Positions 46,403 to 58,962 of a DNA stretch of 64,000 nt are shown in pieces (the stretch's first letter is position 1; each line of letters begins with the position of its first letter). The stretch is taken from the NCBI RefSeq assembly GCF_026210795.1, contig NC_089437.1, forward strand, positions 434,001-498,000, written 5' to 3'. Below the pieces are notes generated by a model. The model searched no databases and was not told the origin of the DNA. It saw only the letters and a program-made list of their open reading frames with translations. Position numbers and translations under genes: made by a program. The DNA comes from Rhizophagus irregularis. Lineage: Eukaryota; Glomeromycota; Glomeromycetes; Glomerales; Glomeraceae.

Positions 46403-46478
46403 CATAATCATAAATCATTTGGAATTTGTCATTTAGGTCATTTGCGAAATGACAAATGCCAAATGATTTATGATTATG
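46403..46478. repeat. 32-bp hairpin with one mismatch
   Basis: The arms 46403-46434 and 46447-46478 are complementary at 31 of 32 positions (CATAATCATAAATCATTTGG at the left edge), with a 12-base loop. This would make a stable cruciform or RNA hairpin inside the candidate element. Confidence 0.9.
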
Positions 46479-47267
46479 GCAAATGACACCAATCATTTGT
46501 CATTCGATCATTTGTCTTATAATACTGTAAGATTATTGGACAATTCCTAATTGAGGAAAATACTAAGCAACAATTCTTATATTTTTTTTTCCATAAATCA
46601 TTTTTGCATAACTATTATATATAATATCATTAGGTTAATTTAAATTTGTTGTTATGGTGCGTGTTATTCTTCATACAAATTTAGAAACAAGCCAATAAAA
46701 AAAATTACATTTAAATGTCAAATTTTAAAAAGCAATTTCAGCTAAATAATCCAAATTTTGACTTATAGTATAATTTTTTAATTTTAGTTTCATTATATAA
46801 ATGATTGTATAATTTATTTACTTTAAATTATAATGCTAAAATAAATCAAGTAATGTGAAAATTAAATAAAATTTATATGGATAATTTTGATTCAAGGCTG
46901 CTAATTATGTAGAAATTTTAAAACTTAGAATGACTCATTTGGCTGGTCAGTAAATTTGAGTTTGATTGTTAAGGCAAGAAATTGCCAAATTAGTAAATTA
47001 TTTGGAAAAGCGAACGAAAATGTTTAAATTTTAAATTTTCTTTCGTTAAATATAAATTATAAATCACGTGATAAGAAAATCTTTTGCCACTATGAAAAAA
47101 TTTTTTTTTACATATATAAAACAAGATCTTTTTTTATATTTTGTTTCTTTACTTCATGTTAAATAAGATTATCGACTAGGAAACGGGAACTGTTGTAAGT
47201 CCGGAGCGAGGTATCATAATAAATAAAGATGTTAATATATACCAAGAATGGTAGCGATTTTATACTA

Positions 47268-47408
47268 ATTAGCAGCATAATGCCTTGGAATTCCGGTAAT
47301 TTTCTGCTGATTAGCAGCATAATGCATTGGAATTCCTGGACAAAGAAACTCACGTGATCGCAATTTTCTACTGATTAACAGCGTAACGCCTTGGAATTCC
47401 GGGGCACG
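47268..47408. repeat. Three direct repeats of a GGAATTCC-containing unit
   Basis: ATTAGCAGCATAATGC and TTGGAATTCC(G/T)G appear three times (starts near 47270, 47311 and 47375), with a CACGTGATCG sequence beside the second and third. The minus-strand ORFs here are translations of this repeat and not genes. Confidence 0.8.
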
Positions 47409-47600
47409 TGATCGGTCATTTTTCATAGTGCGTAGACATATATAGTCCTTCGCATTCGGTCCGGACAATAAATACTTTCAAAATATTTAATATTGGTCAA
47501 ATGATTTAAATGGCTGGTCATTTGCAAATGACAAATGACAAATGACTTGTCATTTAATTCATTTGTCATTTCAAGTCATTTGCCAAACACTGGTTCGGAG

Positions 47601-48112
47601 TGCTCTATAGTAAATAATGCATATGACAAAACGTTGTTAATGAGATCGATTTTATTGTATAGTACAATATTAATCTATATAAATATCTGAAATTTAACGA
47701 ATTTTTACAAATTTAGAATAAAAAGATTGAAAAAGGGAAAATTGCATTCATTACTTTAAAGTTTAAAGCAATTCAAATTTTCAAATTCTCTTAGAGTGGA
47801 TTGAATATGATAGATTTGAAAAAATTACTAGTTGAAAATGTTTCATATTATATGACGGCTATAAACCACGATATAAAAACATTACTAAAGTGCTTACATT
47901 CTTCAGTTAAAATCATATTATTTATAAATCATGCGGTAAGATATGCTGCGTAATCACGTGATTTGATTTTTTATTGTATAAAGATAAAAGTTCTAAATAC
48001 TTTTCTGCAGAAAATCCAAATGTAAAAGCTTATTATATAATAAAATATTATTCCATGTAAAATTTTTTCTTGTTATAATTGATTATTTTGTATGATTTTT
48101 TATAATACTAAT
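47601..48112. other. Intergenic spacer
   Basis: No gene or structure recognised apart from the target-duplication-like ACTAAT at its right end. Confidence 0.4.
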
Positions 48113-48271
48113 GTTGTGCCCCAAATCTCAATATGCCCCAAATTGACGATAATCATCGATGATTACTATATGTGAAAGGTAATGCTTTGAAAATTCTTAA
48201 GGCATTATAAAGATGGGCCGATAATTTAGGCCGATCGTTGATTTGGGGCAATCGTCAACTTGGGGCACAGC
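48113..48271. mobile_element. MITE of 159 bp with 6-bp target duplication
   Basis: The left end GTTGTGCCCCAAATCTCAA and the reverse complement of the right end GCTGTGCCCCAAGTTGACG are inverted repeats. Both arms repeat GCCCCAAAT and a TTGACGAT block internally. The element is flanked by ACTAAT at 48107-48112 and 48272-48277. It is non-coding. Confidence 0.7.
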
Positions 48272-48277
48272 ACTAAT

Positions 48278-50129
48278 AAAGGAAAAAAAAAATTAAATTA
48301 AATTTGTTCGTAATCTGCATACTTAAATATTAATTATCACCAATCACTCATAATAATCTGAATAAATAAAAATAATAAAGTTAAATAATAATAAATAAAA
48401 TATAAAAAAAAAGCTTAAGATGGAGCTCTGGTCTTGGATCTTCAAAAAATTTCCTTCAGAAAAATTTCATAATTATATGCAACAGTTTTTGTGTTTTTCA
48501 AAATGATTCAATTATGAACTATTCTGTAATACTAAAGAAAGCTTGGATATGTGATGCGAAATATGAGTTTAATTATGTAATATTGACAGAGAATTTTTTA
48601 TGATGTTTTTTGTGGTATCCGATTAAAATCTCGACAGCCACTTGCACAAGATCGCTTGACAATCAAAATCTCAAATCCCGACAAGTCATTATATCGTTCG
48701 AATGATTTTCGAGATTTCGTACCAAAACCGTTTTTTGTTTTCAATTTTTTTCAATAAAACAAAGTTCATGTAAAACTTAATAAATTAATATTTTTTAAAT
48801 TAATATTTTTATAATTTAAAAATCTTATTCATATATTATTTAAGAAAATTTACACTTTTACATATATTTTACATATTCAATATTAAATAATACTTTATTT
48901 GAAATTATATTTCTTATAAAAAAAAAAATAAAATAAAATAAAGAAAATATGAAGTTAAATGACCATGCAAGAGTCTAAGAAAAAAATTAATTAACTATAT
49001 AATCAATCAAATATTTAACTGATCAACGTAACCTAGCTGCTAGTCTGTAATAGTCATGTGAAATTATTATTTATTTATGTTTCATAATTTATAAACTTTA
49101 TTAACAAGTCTTTAGTTTCACAAATCAAAAAAATTTTTTTATACATAATGAAAAATGGAAATGGTTTCAGTTTATTAAATACAAAGTTTATTAAATATAA
49201 AATAACTTCAAAATTTTAGTCAATAAATATTTAATAATTTAAGCGTCATGCAAGGGCGAAAGTTTTTGGGTGATACTGGGGTGTTGGGGATATCCTCCCA
49301 TATGATTAACTAGTATTTATATTTATATTTTTTTTTTGTTAAAAATTGTGTGATAAGTCATCGGACTAGGTGTGCCAGTTACTCTGGAGATGTGATAAAA
49401 ATCATCAGTCTTTCTCATATAAAAAATACAATTTCAAACGTGAAAATTTGTGTTGTCAAAGTATCTTGGACCGCCATCTAAGATATATCGATCTGATTTT
49501 CTTAAAACTTTAGAGGTGAAATACGCAGAGCGTCATCCTCATCACCTAGCCAGCTTCGAGGTCGCAATGCTTTATTATGTTTTATTATATCTCATAGTTT
49601 TGCGTTTCTGGTTTAATGAGGTTTAATAAATCTCTAATGTATGGCGCTAATAACCTTCTATCCGGCCACATTATTTGGAAATCTGATCGGAGAGATAGGA
49701 TTGCGGGAATGAGACAAGAGCCTATGGTATGCCCTCATCACTAGACTTTCTGGGAGTATATCAGTAATATAATTGTAATCGGGATGAAACATGATGCCCA
49801 GATTCTTTGCGTGCATGCAAATGGATACTTTCTGGTGCTTCAGCATCGCTCACTGTATCTATATTGCAAATTGATTTACGATTGTTTACAGCGATTTTAA
49901 TGATTTATGTTACGGGAGTGTAACGAGGAAGTTCCGGGATATGCCGGAGATGTGCGAAAATTAAATTTGTAATACATTTGATTAGACATACTAGCCTGAT
50001 ATAGGCAAATCTTTATTAATTTTTTATTATGCGTAATAGAGTAATGCTTTATAAAAAAGTGCTAAACTTTGAGAACGCGCCATATTAAGAATTTCAACAT
50101 CACGTGACTATACCTTTCGCTACACTCAA
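48278..50129. other. Spacer grading into a less AT-rich island
   Basis: No complete gene. From about 49360 the composition changes to more balanced bases. A minus-strand stretch at 49846-49658 (LKHQKVSICMHAKNLGIMF, then HPDYNYITDILPES) has protein-like composition but no recognised domain; it may be another relic. Confidence 0.35.
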
Positions 50130-51540
50130 CATTCTTCCTAACATGGCTCGCTACATATTTGATATCGTCCACGCTTAAACACAAATGGACGTTTCAGAAA
50201 ACGTTTTGGTTCGTTGGATGTACAGTATATCATCCGTTGTTCCTTATCATCGCCTATACGAAAAAATAGATCATAAACCTTCCTCGCCCTGTCTGCTTTC
50301 TTCCGGAGAGCGTTTCTGGTAACTTCTTTGGGAAGCTGTTCTTTAATCTCGTCATAGAGCTTCTTTAAGGCTTCATGCTCCTCGTTAGTTTTTTCTATAG
50401 TGGACGATGCGCTTCTCTAGTCCCTCTCCGAAAAAATAATAGCTCCTTATCGGCTCGAGGCGTGCGTTTCATTTCGTTTTTCAGCCTTGGTAATTAAAGG
50501 TCAAAAAGGTTCGGACGCCCTCGTCCTCACGTGCAGAATCTCTTATGAAGCCCTTCCCTTTCCTTAATATCGGAAATTCGAGTAGTGTCGGAAGAAACTC
50601 CCGGATAAGATTTTTCAAGATGCGGGTGACGCTCTGCTATATGTTTCTTAGATTTCTTGCTTGGAGAAGAATCCGTAGCTTCGTTAGTCCGCTTCCTATT
50701 GCTGTCACCGTCAGGTTAAACTGCTACTTCCTCCTTATTCACACCCAATTCCAATCCTCGCTCCTATTCTTGGATTACAGGAGAATTTAACTGAAGTTGG
50801 GAGCTCACCTTACTAGCAATCGATAGAGTACTCGGTTGTGATGATACGGAAATGTTCGCTCAGGAAACACAGACTTCAGGAATAATGTGGTGCAATCTGC
50901 GACAGGGCAGTAGCTTTGACGTGTTATTCGATACATTCCCTATGGAAAATACGAGCACATGGCAATACAGTGAATGCTCTAAGTTACTAGTTGAAAGATA
51001 TCTTTTTCTCATTGCGAGCAGGTCCCTTGCTCTGTAAAATCTTCATCATTCACTATATCGTCCCCTAGCTTTTCAAGGATGCTGTAAGCGAGGTTTCGAA
51101 TGTTGGAAAGAGACATACTGTAATACCTAGCCTCTGGGTTCCTATATACGGACGAGTAGGGTGAAATACGGAGTAGAAAAAATGCACGTTAATATATTGC
51201 TTGAAATTCCGCAGGAGCAAGCGAGGTATTAGTGAACCTGTTCCATTTTCGCGAGTCTGTTCTCAAGTTCTGTATCTTTTCGTTTTAGATCCTCGACTGT
51301 AGACTTGTGATCCCACCTGAGCTTCGCATTCTCGCTTTTAAGTTCGAAAATCTCATCCACGAGGACAGCATTCTCAGCATTAAGCTCGTCAATCTTTTCC
51401 TCGTTCAGAATAGCACGTTGCCTCCATTTTTCAAGCTCAACAATCTTAGCCTCAAGCTCGACGTTCTTCGCCTCAAGCTCAGAGTTACGTTGTCTCAATA
51501 CTTCAAGCTCGGATGGGTTCGCTAACTGACATTATGGAAT
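50130..51540 (-). pseudogene. Decayed coiled-coil gene of a lineage-expanded type
   Basis: The first surviving piece (51498-51229) is a strong coiled coil (RQRNSELEAKNVELEAKIVE, ENAVLVDEIFELKSENAKLR). Downstream on the same strand come MSLSNIRNLAYSILEKLGDD, then SPSKKSKKHIAERHPHLEK, then KKLYDEIKEQLPKEVTRNAL with RKKADRARKVYDLFFRIGDD ending near 50130. These blocks lie in different frames with stops between. The order (coiled coil, basic/charged linker, ALRKKxxRARKVYxLF helix) matches my recollection of a large Rhizophagus-type family of unknown function. Codon usage and base composition are less AT-rich than the rest of the window. Confidence 0.55.
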
Positions 51541-51669
51541 TTTATACACGACAGGAATTATTCAATGTTGTGTGAGAAACGAAAGACTTGCTTTATTAAT
51601 TAATACACGAAAAATAAATATATACCAGGTCCACGCTCGTAATACATGTGGAAATTAAATACTCATTCC

Positions 51670-52640
51670 TTAATATATTTTTTCGTCCTAACAATCTTAC
51701 TATCCGGTGAATCATCAACCTCGGCCCTGTCATTCAACAGCCCAACGATTGCCTCCATTACCTTCTTAACATCTCGTCGAAGTCTTCCACAATATCCTCG
51801 GTAAGATCTATGTGATAGTCGGCTTTCGAGCAATAGATCCTTTCCGGTGTATATATGAGGAAGTACCAGTCCAAGACTGAAAGAGAGTGGGTTAGTATAG
51901 ATAAAGTATGAATAAAAGAATACAGGACCAGGCTTCGCAAAGCTTTACCTGTTACGATCCCATAGGGGTAATCGAATTCATCATCGAACGCCGCAGACGC
52001 TTTCCTTTTCCTTGGTAACAGACTAAGAGCTCTCGAGCTGCATCACGTTCTGCATGAATCCCGCTGCCAGGTCCTTTTGCTTACCCTCGGTTATGGCTAT
52101 TAACTCCTCATTAACGACATCTATGACTTTCTTGATCGCGTAGTCGATTCGGCCTGTCGCTTCTTCGCCCACAATTTCGAATTGGGGTCCATAGTATTCC
52201 TTTCTTGGTTATTCTTCTGGAAATGTAGATGAAATTGGGGAAATATACTCGCAACGCACGGCTTCATTACTACCTGTTGTCGAATCTATAATTCCCATCC
52301 TGCGTTTTATCTTGGTTATGCACCTCGTCCTTATCGTCAATTTTCACAGGTGCTGGTACGAAAGGCGGAATCTTTTTTGTGTCATTGCTATCGACCCCGT
52401 ACTTCACGAGTCACATAGCAGGTCCACCTGACATTCACAGCTTTTCTTCAGTCAAGTCAAAGAAGTCCCATGATGCTAATAAAACTATGAAAGCACATGT
52501 GTACGGAATTTTCAAACCTTTTTCACATGAAGATCTTCCTCGCCAGACTCAATGGAGCTTTGCGCCTGACGATCTCGGAATTGCAAAGTCCTTAACCCTT
52601 CAAAACATATGCTTTTGTCGTCAATATTGACTTATAGGGT
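51670..52640 (-). pseudogene. Decayed PD-(D/E)XK nuclease-like gene
   Basis: Minus-strand blocks in order: KYGVDSNDTKKIPPFVPAPV; DGNYRFDN; EYYGPQFEIVGEEATGRIDY; AIKKVIDVVNEELIAITEGK; GFMQNVMQLESS, then a stop; AAFDDEFDYPYGIVT. An intron-like GTAAAG...TTTCAG follows, then LDWYFLIYTPERIYCSKADY, and after a frame change DVKKVMEAIVGLLNDRAEV. The spaced D...E-G-K (GRIDY...ITEGK) resembles the catalytic pattern of restriction-endonuclease-like domains. The same series occurs, more decayed, at 9771-10286. It stands immediately upstream of the coiled-coil relic on the same strand and shares its composition, so both may be parts of one old insertion or gene. Confidence 0.6.
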
Positions 52641-53022
52641 AGTTCTGTGACGTAACAAAGCATTTTTCAAATTCTTCTCGCGTCTGTTGAGAAAAAAGGA
52701 GGAGACCATAAATGGACTAGATGGTGGTGGAAATATTTATTTTTTTCTGTCGCACAAACAAGGTCAACTCACACCGCAGGTTACTTATGGTCCCGGATGG
52801 CAAACACCAAGAATTCCGACCTCATATTAATGCTTCGGACTAGCTGTATCGTAAATTCGTAATATTTAACAAAATATAATATAATAAGAATTTAATCATG
52901 CAAAATTTAATTTGTATTTTTAAAGAATGTCTACTTGCATCTGTAGTATGGTAATGAGCTAATAAAATAATTTAAATTGCTTAAATATACGATTAGTTAT
53001 TAAATAATTACTGTATATTATA
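52641..53022. other. Intergenic spacer
   Basis: Transition back from the balanced island to AT-rich DNA; nothing recognised. Confidence 0.4.
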
Positions 53023-53214
53023 AACATTATTTATCCCGAATTTGTCCAGAATTAGATATCTAATATTTGTCTGGAATTAGATCGGAATTAAATAGTTCGG
53101 AAAATTTAATATATAAAAAACATTATTTATTCAGTATTTGTCCGAATTTTGCCCAGAACTGGATATTTAATATTTGTCTGGAATTAAACCGGAATTAGAT
53201 AGATCGGAAAATTT
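53023..53214. repeat. Tandem duplication of a 96-bp unit
   Basis: Copies at 53023-53118 and 53119-53214 share AACATTATTTAT, TTTGTC(C/G)(A/G)AAT, AATATTTGTCTGGAATTA and GATCGGAA(T/A) with scattered substitutions. Confidence 0.75.
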
Positions 53215-53641
53215 CCGGATTTTTAAACGAATATTTAAGATATTTTCCAGATTAAAAATTTATTTATACATATTAATTTATAGATTGAAAAAACAATTAA
53301 AAATTATATAATTGATAAATTCCGGATGTTTAAATGATCCGAAAAACCTGTTTGATATTTTTTCGGGTTAAAAGATAAATCATTATCTGGACATATTCAG
53401 AAATATCCGTTGAAAAAATATTTTAAAAAGGATTTCCTCTAACTTATTCGGGTTAGGACTATATTATTAGAATTCCATAATATGAAGATTCAGGGGATCA
53501 AATACCATGCATGAAGAAATTATTCAAATTTTAAATTAATTTTTTTATACGGAAAATTTCCTGGTGTGACATGAAATAATAATAAATAATAGCAGTCTTT
53601 TCATGAGAACCAAATTAAATTCCATTATCAAATTAAAAAAA

Positions 53642-53985
53642 TTAAATCTAAATTTGTGGCGTAGCGATGAGTCGTTATACTGCAACCGGTTTAATTTTGC
53701 GATATAATTTGCCTATACATTCATTAATTTATAGTTCAAGAAAAAAAAAAGAGTCGTACTCGAACTATAATTTAATATTCGATTAACTAAAATAGCCAAA
53801 TTATTTTATAATACGGATTGAAACGTCAACGAAAAAAGTTACTATAATTCTTATTAAATCGAAATTTGTGGCATAGAAATTAAGTCGTTATACTACATTC
53901 CGTTACATATGCGAAGAAAAAAATAGACTCATACTCGAATATAATTAAATCTAAATTTGCGGCGTAGCGATCCTTACATTCATTA
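53642..53985. repeat. Three dispersed copies of a GTGGCGTAGCGA repeat
   Basis: AAATCTAAATTTGTGGCGTA near 53643, AAATCGAAATTTGTGGCATA near 53857 and AAATCTAAATTTGCGGCGTA near 53946. The first two are followed by (A)GTCGTTATACT. Non-coding, origin unknown. Confidence 0.65.
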
Positions 53986-56180
53986 AAACTCCCCGGTGTA
54001 ACCATGTAACCAACAAAAAAAAGCTCGGGTACGTGATCCGTTCACCTATTTCATCTATTTCTTTATACGTTTTATTTTTTGAAAACCTTGGAAACCTTTA
54101 TTATATAAATACTGTCTTTTTGTCTTTTCTTTTTATTTATTTCTTTTTATTATTTTTATCACATATATTATATAATATTTTACGTTTCTTTGAAATTTTA
54201 AAGTTTGTTTTAGCAAGTATTAAAGTATTTATATATATTAATTTTATATATTTTGACGTTTTTTGCATAAATAGCACAAACTTATATATTTTTTAGTTAT
54301 GTATATGTTATTTTATCAGTTATACAGAGAACTTTAAAAACAAAGAAAAAAAAAAAATTTTATTTCATAAATATATAAAGTAAAATTTTTCTATATTGTT
54401 CACAGTATTATTCAATAAAATATTATAAAACTATTTAAAACTTAAAAAAATTTATTTTGTTTCTATTGACTTTTTTACTACAAAGTTACTTAAATATTAA
54501 AAGTCTTCTCAGTTAAAGCGTCAAAATTGAGACGTCACACTTTATGTCACGTGCCCGAGATTTTTAATTTATAGTCACATGATACAAGGTAAAAAAATTA
54601 GAATCGTACTCGGACTATAATTTTAAAATACTTGAGAAATATTTTTCAGAATGTTTCTTTCTTTTTACCTCATTTGTCACATTGTCATAATTACAAAAAC
54701 ATAACTGAAAATTTTTTTCACGCGAATATCTTCTAACGGATCTTTTGCTAAATAAATTTGAATAAATTTGGGAATTAATACTCGGATACAATTTTTTTCA
54801 AAACATTTTAATCTTAAGATTATCCGACGTTTAGATTATTATTTAACCATTTTTAATTTACATTCTCTATATTTCAATGTACTAAATGTACCAGACAGCC
54901 AATCCTTTTCGGCCTTTTCTGGAAAATATTCATTTTAAATGATCACATCAGAAAAATTAATATTAGCGTTAGTATGTACGCAAATCTTTAAGATAAAAGG
55001 AATTTTTACCTTAATAATAATAAAAAATTTATTTTTAATGATTTAAAATGAAATAATTTCTTATACAATAAATAACAAGCAAAAATTGTTCTTTAAAAAT
55101 CTTGCTTTTAGGCCCCTCAACGCATAATATATATGAAAATATCATTGTATTATAATATTTCAACGTTTTATCATGCAAAAATATATAAATATCACACAGT
55201 TCAAAAATATTATGATAATTTCATCTCAATTAACCAAATTCAAATCAAAAAAAAAATATTTTGAAAAGATTCCAAAATATCACTTCGTGATCATTTTTTA
55301 ATTAATATTCTCTCAATCGGTTTATATCGAATTTGAACTTATTAAGAATAATTAAACATACTTAAAATTTACTAATAGCTTAATTATTTAACCCTTATAT
55401 TTACAAAGTATAATTAATGCGAATATATCAGGCATCGAATACAAATTTATACACACCTCCTATGCTCCTATCAGCTATATTTAAATCATTATTTCAAATT
55501 AAAAAGTGAGTTACGACTTGTTAATTCCCAAAATAATACATTAATACTCAATATCGGATTTTTTAATTAACCATACGAATTATTCTGACTTTTGAGTTTC
55601 AAAGAAAGGATCCATCAAAGGTATTACATAATAATAACGTTTGCTGATTATTTTGTGAAAATGGAAATTTCTTTGTTTCAAACTTCTTTGTTTCCAAAAA
55701 TGTAGTACTCGGCTACTCGCTCTTGGACCTGCTAACGAAGTTCTTTTTGAATTATGTGATCCCATAATGATGCCTAGTAACAGGACAATAATCTAGCGAG
55801 GACTTAAAAATACAAAACTTAGTTTATCTAAAGATGTTATCATTATTATTTTGTTTATTACGATATTCACGATGCAATAGTCATTATCTTGTGATTACTT
55901 AAATTCCTAGAGTTTATTTATTAAGTATGAAAAAATATTCTCCAAGTATATTTTCTTCTATATTACAATAGGTTTGGATTTTGTAGATTTCGTAAAATGT
56001 AAATAAACTTTGAAAGAATATTTTGGTCAATTATTTTTAAAAAAAATCAATATATCATTCATAAATGGGACCTATCTCAGTATTTTTTCGTAATTTTATA
56101 CTTTTAAAATTCAAATTTTATAGAGGTATAATATTATAGGCTAAGCTGATCGGCAAGGAATGACAAAGTGTGCAAATATT
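53986..56180. other. AT-rich spacer
   Basis: About 2.2 kb without a supported gene. Open frames at 54033 (hydrophobic, AT-driven) and 55580 (minus) have no domain or family features. Confidence 0.5.
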
Positions 56181-56224
56181 GCAAATATGGAAAATATGGA
56201 AATCAATTTGTCAGCTGATCATCA
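56181..56224 (+). promoter_or_regulatory. Conserved upstream element of BTB-TLDc gene
   Basis: GCAAATATGG, ATATGGAAATCA, then ATTTGTCAGCTGATCATC lie about 95-135 bp before the ATG at 56317. The gene-sense element of the 60496 copy has the same order: GCAAATATGGAAATCAGTTT, then GTCAGCTGATCATC. This is strong conservation in otherwise diverged upstream sequence. Confidence 0.6.
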
Positions 56225-56316
56225 TTCGACATTAAATACTTTGTTTTTTTTTTATTTTTTGAAAATTTTTTTCTTCCTCATTCATTTCCTTTCACATTTA
56301 TAAATTTTATAAAAGT

Positions 56317-57837
56317 ATGTTTAAAGAATTTTTTTCAAGATTGAGTCAAAATTATATTGATGTTGTGGAAGATGATGAACATTATGATGTCACTATTGAA
56401 GTTGGTGAGGATCCGAACGTAAAAATATTTCGCGCTCATATGATTATCCTATGTTGTCGTTCTCCATTTTTAAGACGGACTTTGGCTTCTAATAAAAATA
56501 ATAATGATAATAATATTTTAACTCATATTAAATTACCAAATATCTCACCAGAAATTTTTATTATTATTTTAAAGTAAGTTGAATTTAACTTTTTTTTTTA
56601 TTAATTTACGTTAATTATTAATATAATTTCATAATATAGATATATTTATGATGGTATCATTTCATTAAATGAGCAAGAATCCTCAGAAATTTTTAAATTA
56701 TTGGCTGCTGCTGATCAACTTTACCTTCAAGAATTAGTTGATTATTTACAAAATTATTTGATTGAAAGTAAAACTGAATGGATTGAACAGTATTTTAATT
56801 CTATATATCAAATAAGTTTTCAATCAGATTCTTTATTAAAACTTCAAAATTTTTGTATAGAATTTATGGCCAAGTCCCCCGAAAAAGTATTTAAATCACT
56901 TGATTTTACTTCACTTTCTGAAAAATCTTTAGTTTCATTGATTAAAAGAGATGATTTACAAATGAAAGAAATTGAAGTTTGGGATCATGTATTAAAATGG
57001 GGTCTTGAGAAAAACCCTACACTTCTTCCGGATCCTACAACTTGGTCAGATGATGATTTCAAAATTATGGAAAATACTTTGCAACATTGTTTACCTTTAA
57101 TTAGATTTTTTAGTTTATTTTCTGATGAACTTGTACAACAAATTCGTCCATATAAAAAACTTTTAAACGAACAACTTTATGAAGAATTAATTAATTCTTA
57201 TTTGGATTCCAATAGTAAACCAAATGATAATATTTTACTTCCTAGAAATAGAAATATTGATGAAATCATTGATTCAAAAATTGTAAATTTAAATATTGTT
57301 TCTTTAGTTTCAAGATGGATTGATAAGGTTGATATAAAAAGCAAATTTGTTCATATAAGAGATTTTTATTTACCTTATAAATTTAAATTATTATTGAGGG
57401 GAAGTCGAGATGGATTTACTCCTAAAAAGTTTCATGAATTATGTGATAATATACCTCATACTGTTACATTTATTAAAATAAAAGGTACAGAAGAAGTTAT
57501 TGGCGGATATAATCCTTTGATATGGAAATCAACTAAATATATTGAAAATGGTAAAACAAAGGATTGTTTTATATTTTCTTTTAAAAATAAGGATGATTTT
57601 AAAAACCCAATTTTAAGTCATATAGAAAATATGGACTATGCATTGGTTTATCGCAGTACATATGGTCCTGCATTTAGTAATGACATTGCAATAGTTGTGA
57701 GTACAAGTAATGATTCAGAAAGTTATAAACATTGTCAGTGTCAACAAAAAAGATACGAAAAAAAGATAAGAGAGTCAGAAGATTTATTTTTAATAGAAGA
57801 ATATGAAGTATTTCAAATTTTAAAAAGAAATGTTTAA
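56317..57837 (+). CDS. BTB-BACK-TLDc protein
   Basis: Two exons encode 484 residues. Exon 1 (56317-56573) starts MFKEFFSRLSQNYIDVV and carries BTB (DDEHYDVTIEVGEDPNVKIF; note CCRSPFLRRTL where others have CYRSPFLRR). The intron is 56574-56639 (GTAAGT...ATAG, 66 bp). Exon 2 is 56640-57837 (K-YIYDGIISLNEQESSEIF), with BACK-like helices and a full TLDc domain (LLLRGSRDGFTPKKFHELCD, IGGYNPLIWKS, DCFIFSFK, YGPAFSNDIAIVV, EEYEVFQI). The YIYGG motif is changed to YIYDG. It lies tail-to-tail with the 58963-60496 copy. Confidence 0.95.
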
Positions 57838-58962
57838 TGTTTAAATATGAATAACGGCTATCTTAAATTCTTTAAAATTTGAATATTTCCAAGAAATTTA
57901 TATTACGTTTAGGGTTTTATGTAATATATATATAACTCAATTTTTACATCGGATAGTTTTAACAATAAAAATAGTGATTTAGAGGCTTTAATTAATATAA
58001 TGAAGCATTTGCGTTAAAAAAAAAAAGTTTACTTGAATTTATTTTTCTAAAATATTTACTTTATAGCTTTTATTTTATTAAAATTTTAAAAAATTGCAGT
58101 AAATAGCTTTATGCCTTTATCTTTGTGAAAAATTGAAAGATGATCCCGAACTACTGCTTTATTACGTATTTTTTTTCTCAGTTATACAATTTAAAATATC
58201 ATCTTAGATTGTAAATCTACGTCAAGATAACATTTGCTTGAAAGTAAGTAATTAGTTATTAGCAAGTAAACAAATGATTTGTCTATTTATAACTTTTTCT
58301 GCGCATTGTAAAGGACCTTTTTGGAAAAAAAAAATAGAAATATATATACGATATAATAAATCTTGACTTTATGTGCGATGTGCGTAGCAAATTGTTTCAG
58401 TATTAAGAGTTTACAAATAAGGAGATAATATTTACCCTAATTTAAAAATATTTGAAGCATGAATAAGAATTTCTTGATCTGTTAAGATGTCAAGTTTAAC
58501 AGAAAGTGGTTATTAATTGATTCACTTAAATCCCTAATAAACAATAAACAAGTTTATTCCGCCAATTTCGTAACTTTTCGTGTGGAAACTATAATAACGA
58601 TAATATTTTATCGACTAACAGATCCTTAAAAATTGTATGAACCAGAATTGTATGCACGTAGTATATACAATATTTCGAAAAATGATTTTTTCAAAAATGT
58701 TATAATATTTATATATTAAAGCCAACATTCTTGATTTTTTTTTTATTACCCATCTTATTTATGGAGTATAGATGAAAATGTCCAATATAAACACACTGTT
58801 ACACATTTCTAAGTTTAACTACAAAATCGGTTTTGAATAATTTTCACATGAATCACATTAGAATATCAAATATAAAACATTATATGATTTAGGCTAATTT
58901 TAGTAAATCCAATTTTATCTTTAACTAAATAAATTTAAATGATACATTAATAAATTATAATA
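57838..58962. other. Spacer between convergent BTB-TLDc genes
   Basis: AT-rich 3' flanks of two genes, with no gene in between. Parts of it (for example around 58560-58800) resemble 62020-62300 downstream of the last copy, consistent with duplication of gene plus flank. Confidence 0.45.

Larger units (their letters stand above)
46342..47593. mobile_element. Candidate non-autonomous DNA transposon (about 1.25 kb)
   Basis: The left edge TTGTTCGGAAATGACCT and the reverse complement of the right edge TGTTTGGCAAATGACTT are similar inverted termini. The candidate is flanked by TTCGGAG at 46335-46341 and 47594-47600, a possible target-site duplication. Both ends carry many CAAATGA/TCATTTG motifs in both orientations. 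No transposase is encoded. The ends are set by eye and the TTCGG motif also occurs nearby, so this is tentative. Confidence 0.4.

Noticed and set aside
47159-47468. Two overlapping minus-strand ORFs with repeated HYAAN/IMLLIS motifs
   Set aside because: They translate three direct DNA repeats in two frames; not a gene.
49500-49570. rRNA-like phrase GGTGAAATACGCAGAG
   Set aside because: Only a short resemblance; no adjoining conserved rRNA sequence.
50545-51037. Plus-strand ORFs in the balanced-composition island
   Set aside because: Antisense to the decayed coiled-coil gene, whose minus-strand blocks are more protein-like.
52379-52630. 83-codon plus-strand ORF
   Set aside because: Antisense to the nuclease-like relic; the sense blocks on the minus strand fit a family.
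54033-54296. 87-codon hydrophobic ORF
   Set aside because: Phe/Ile/Leu translation of T-rich DNA with no normal N-terminus.
55580-55765. 61-codon minus-strand ORF with basic composition
   Set aside because: No recognised domain or neighbouring exon; too little to support a gene.
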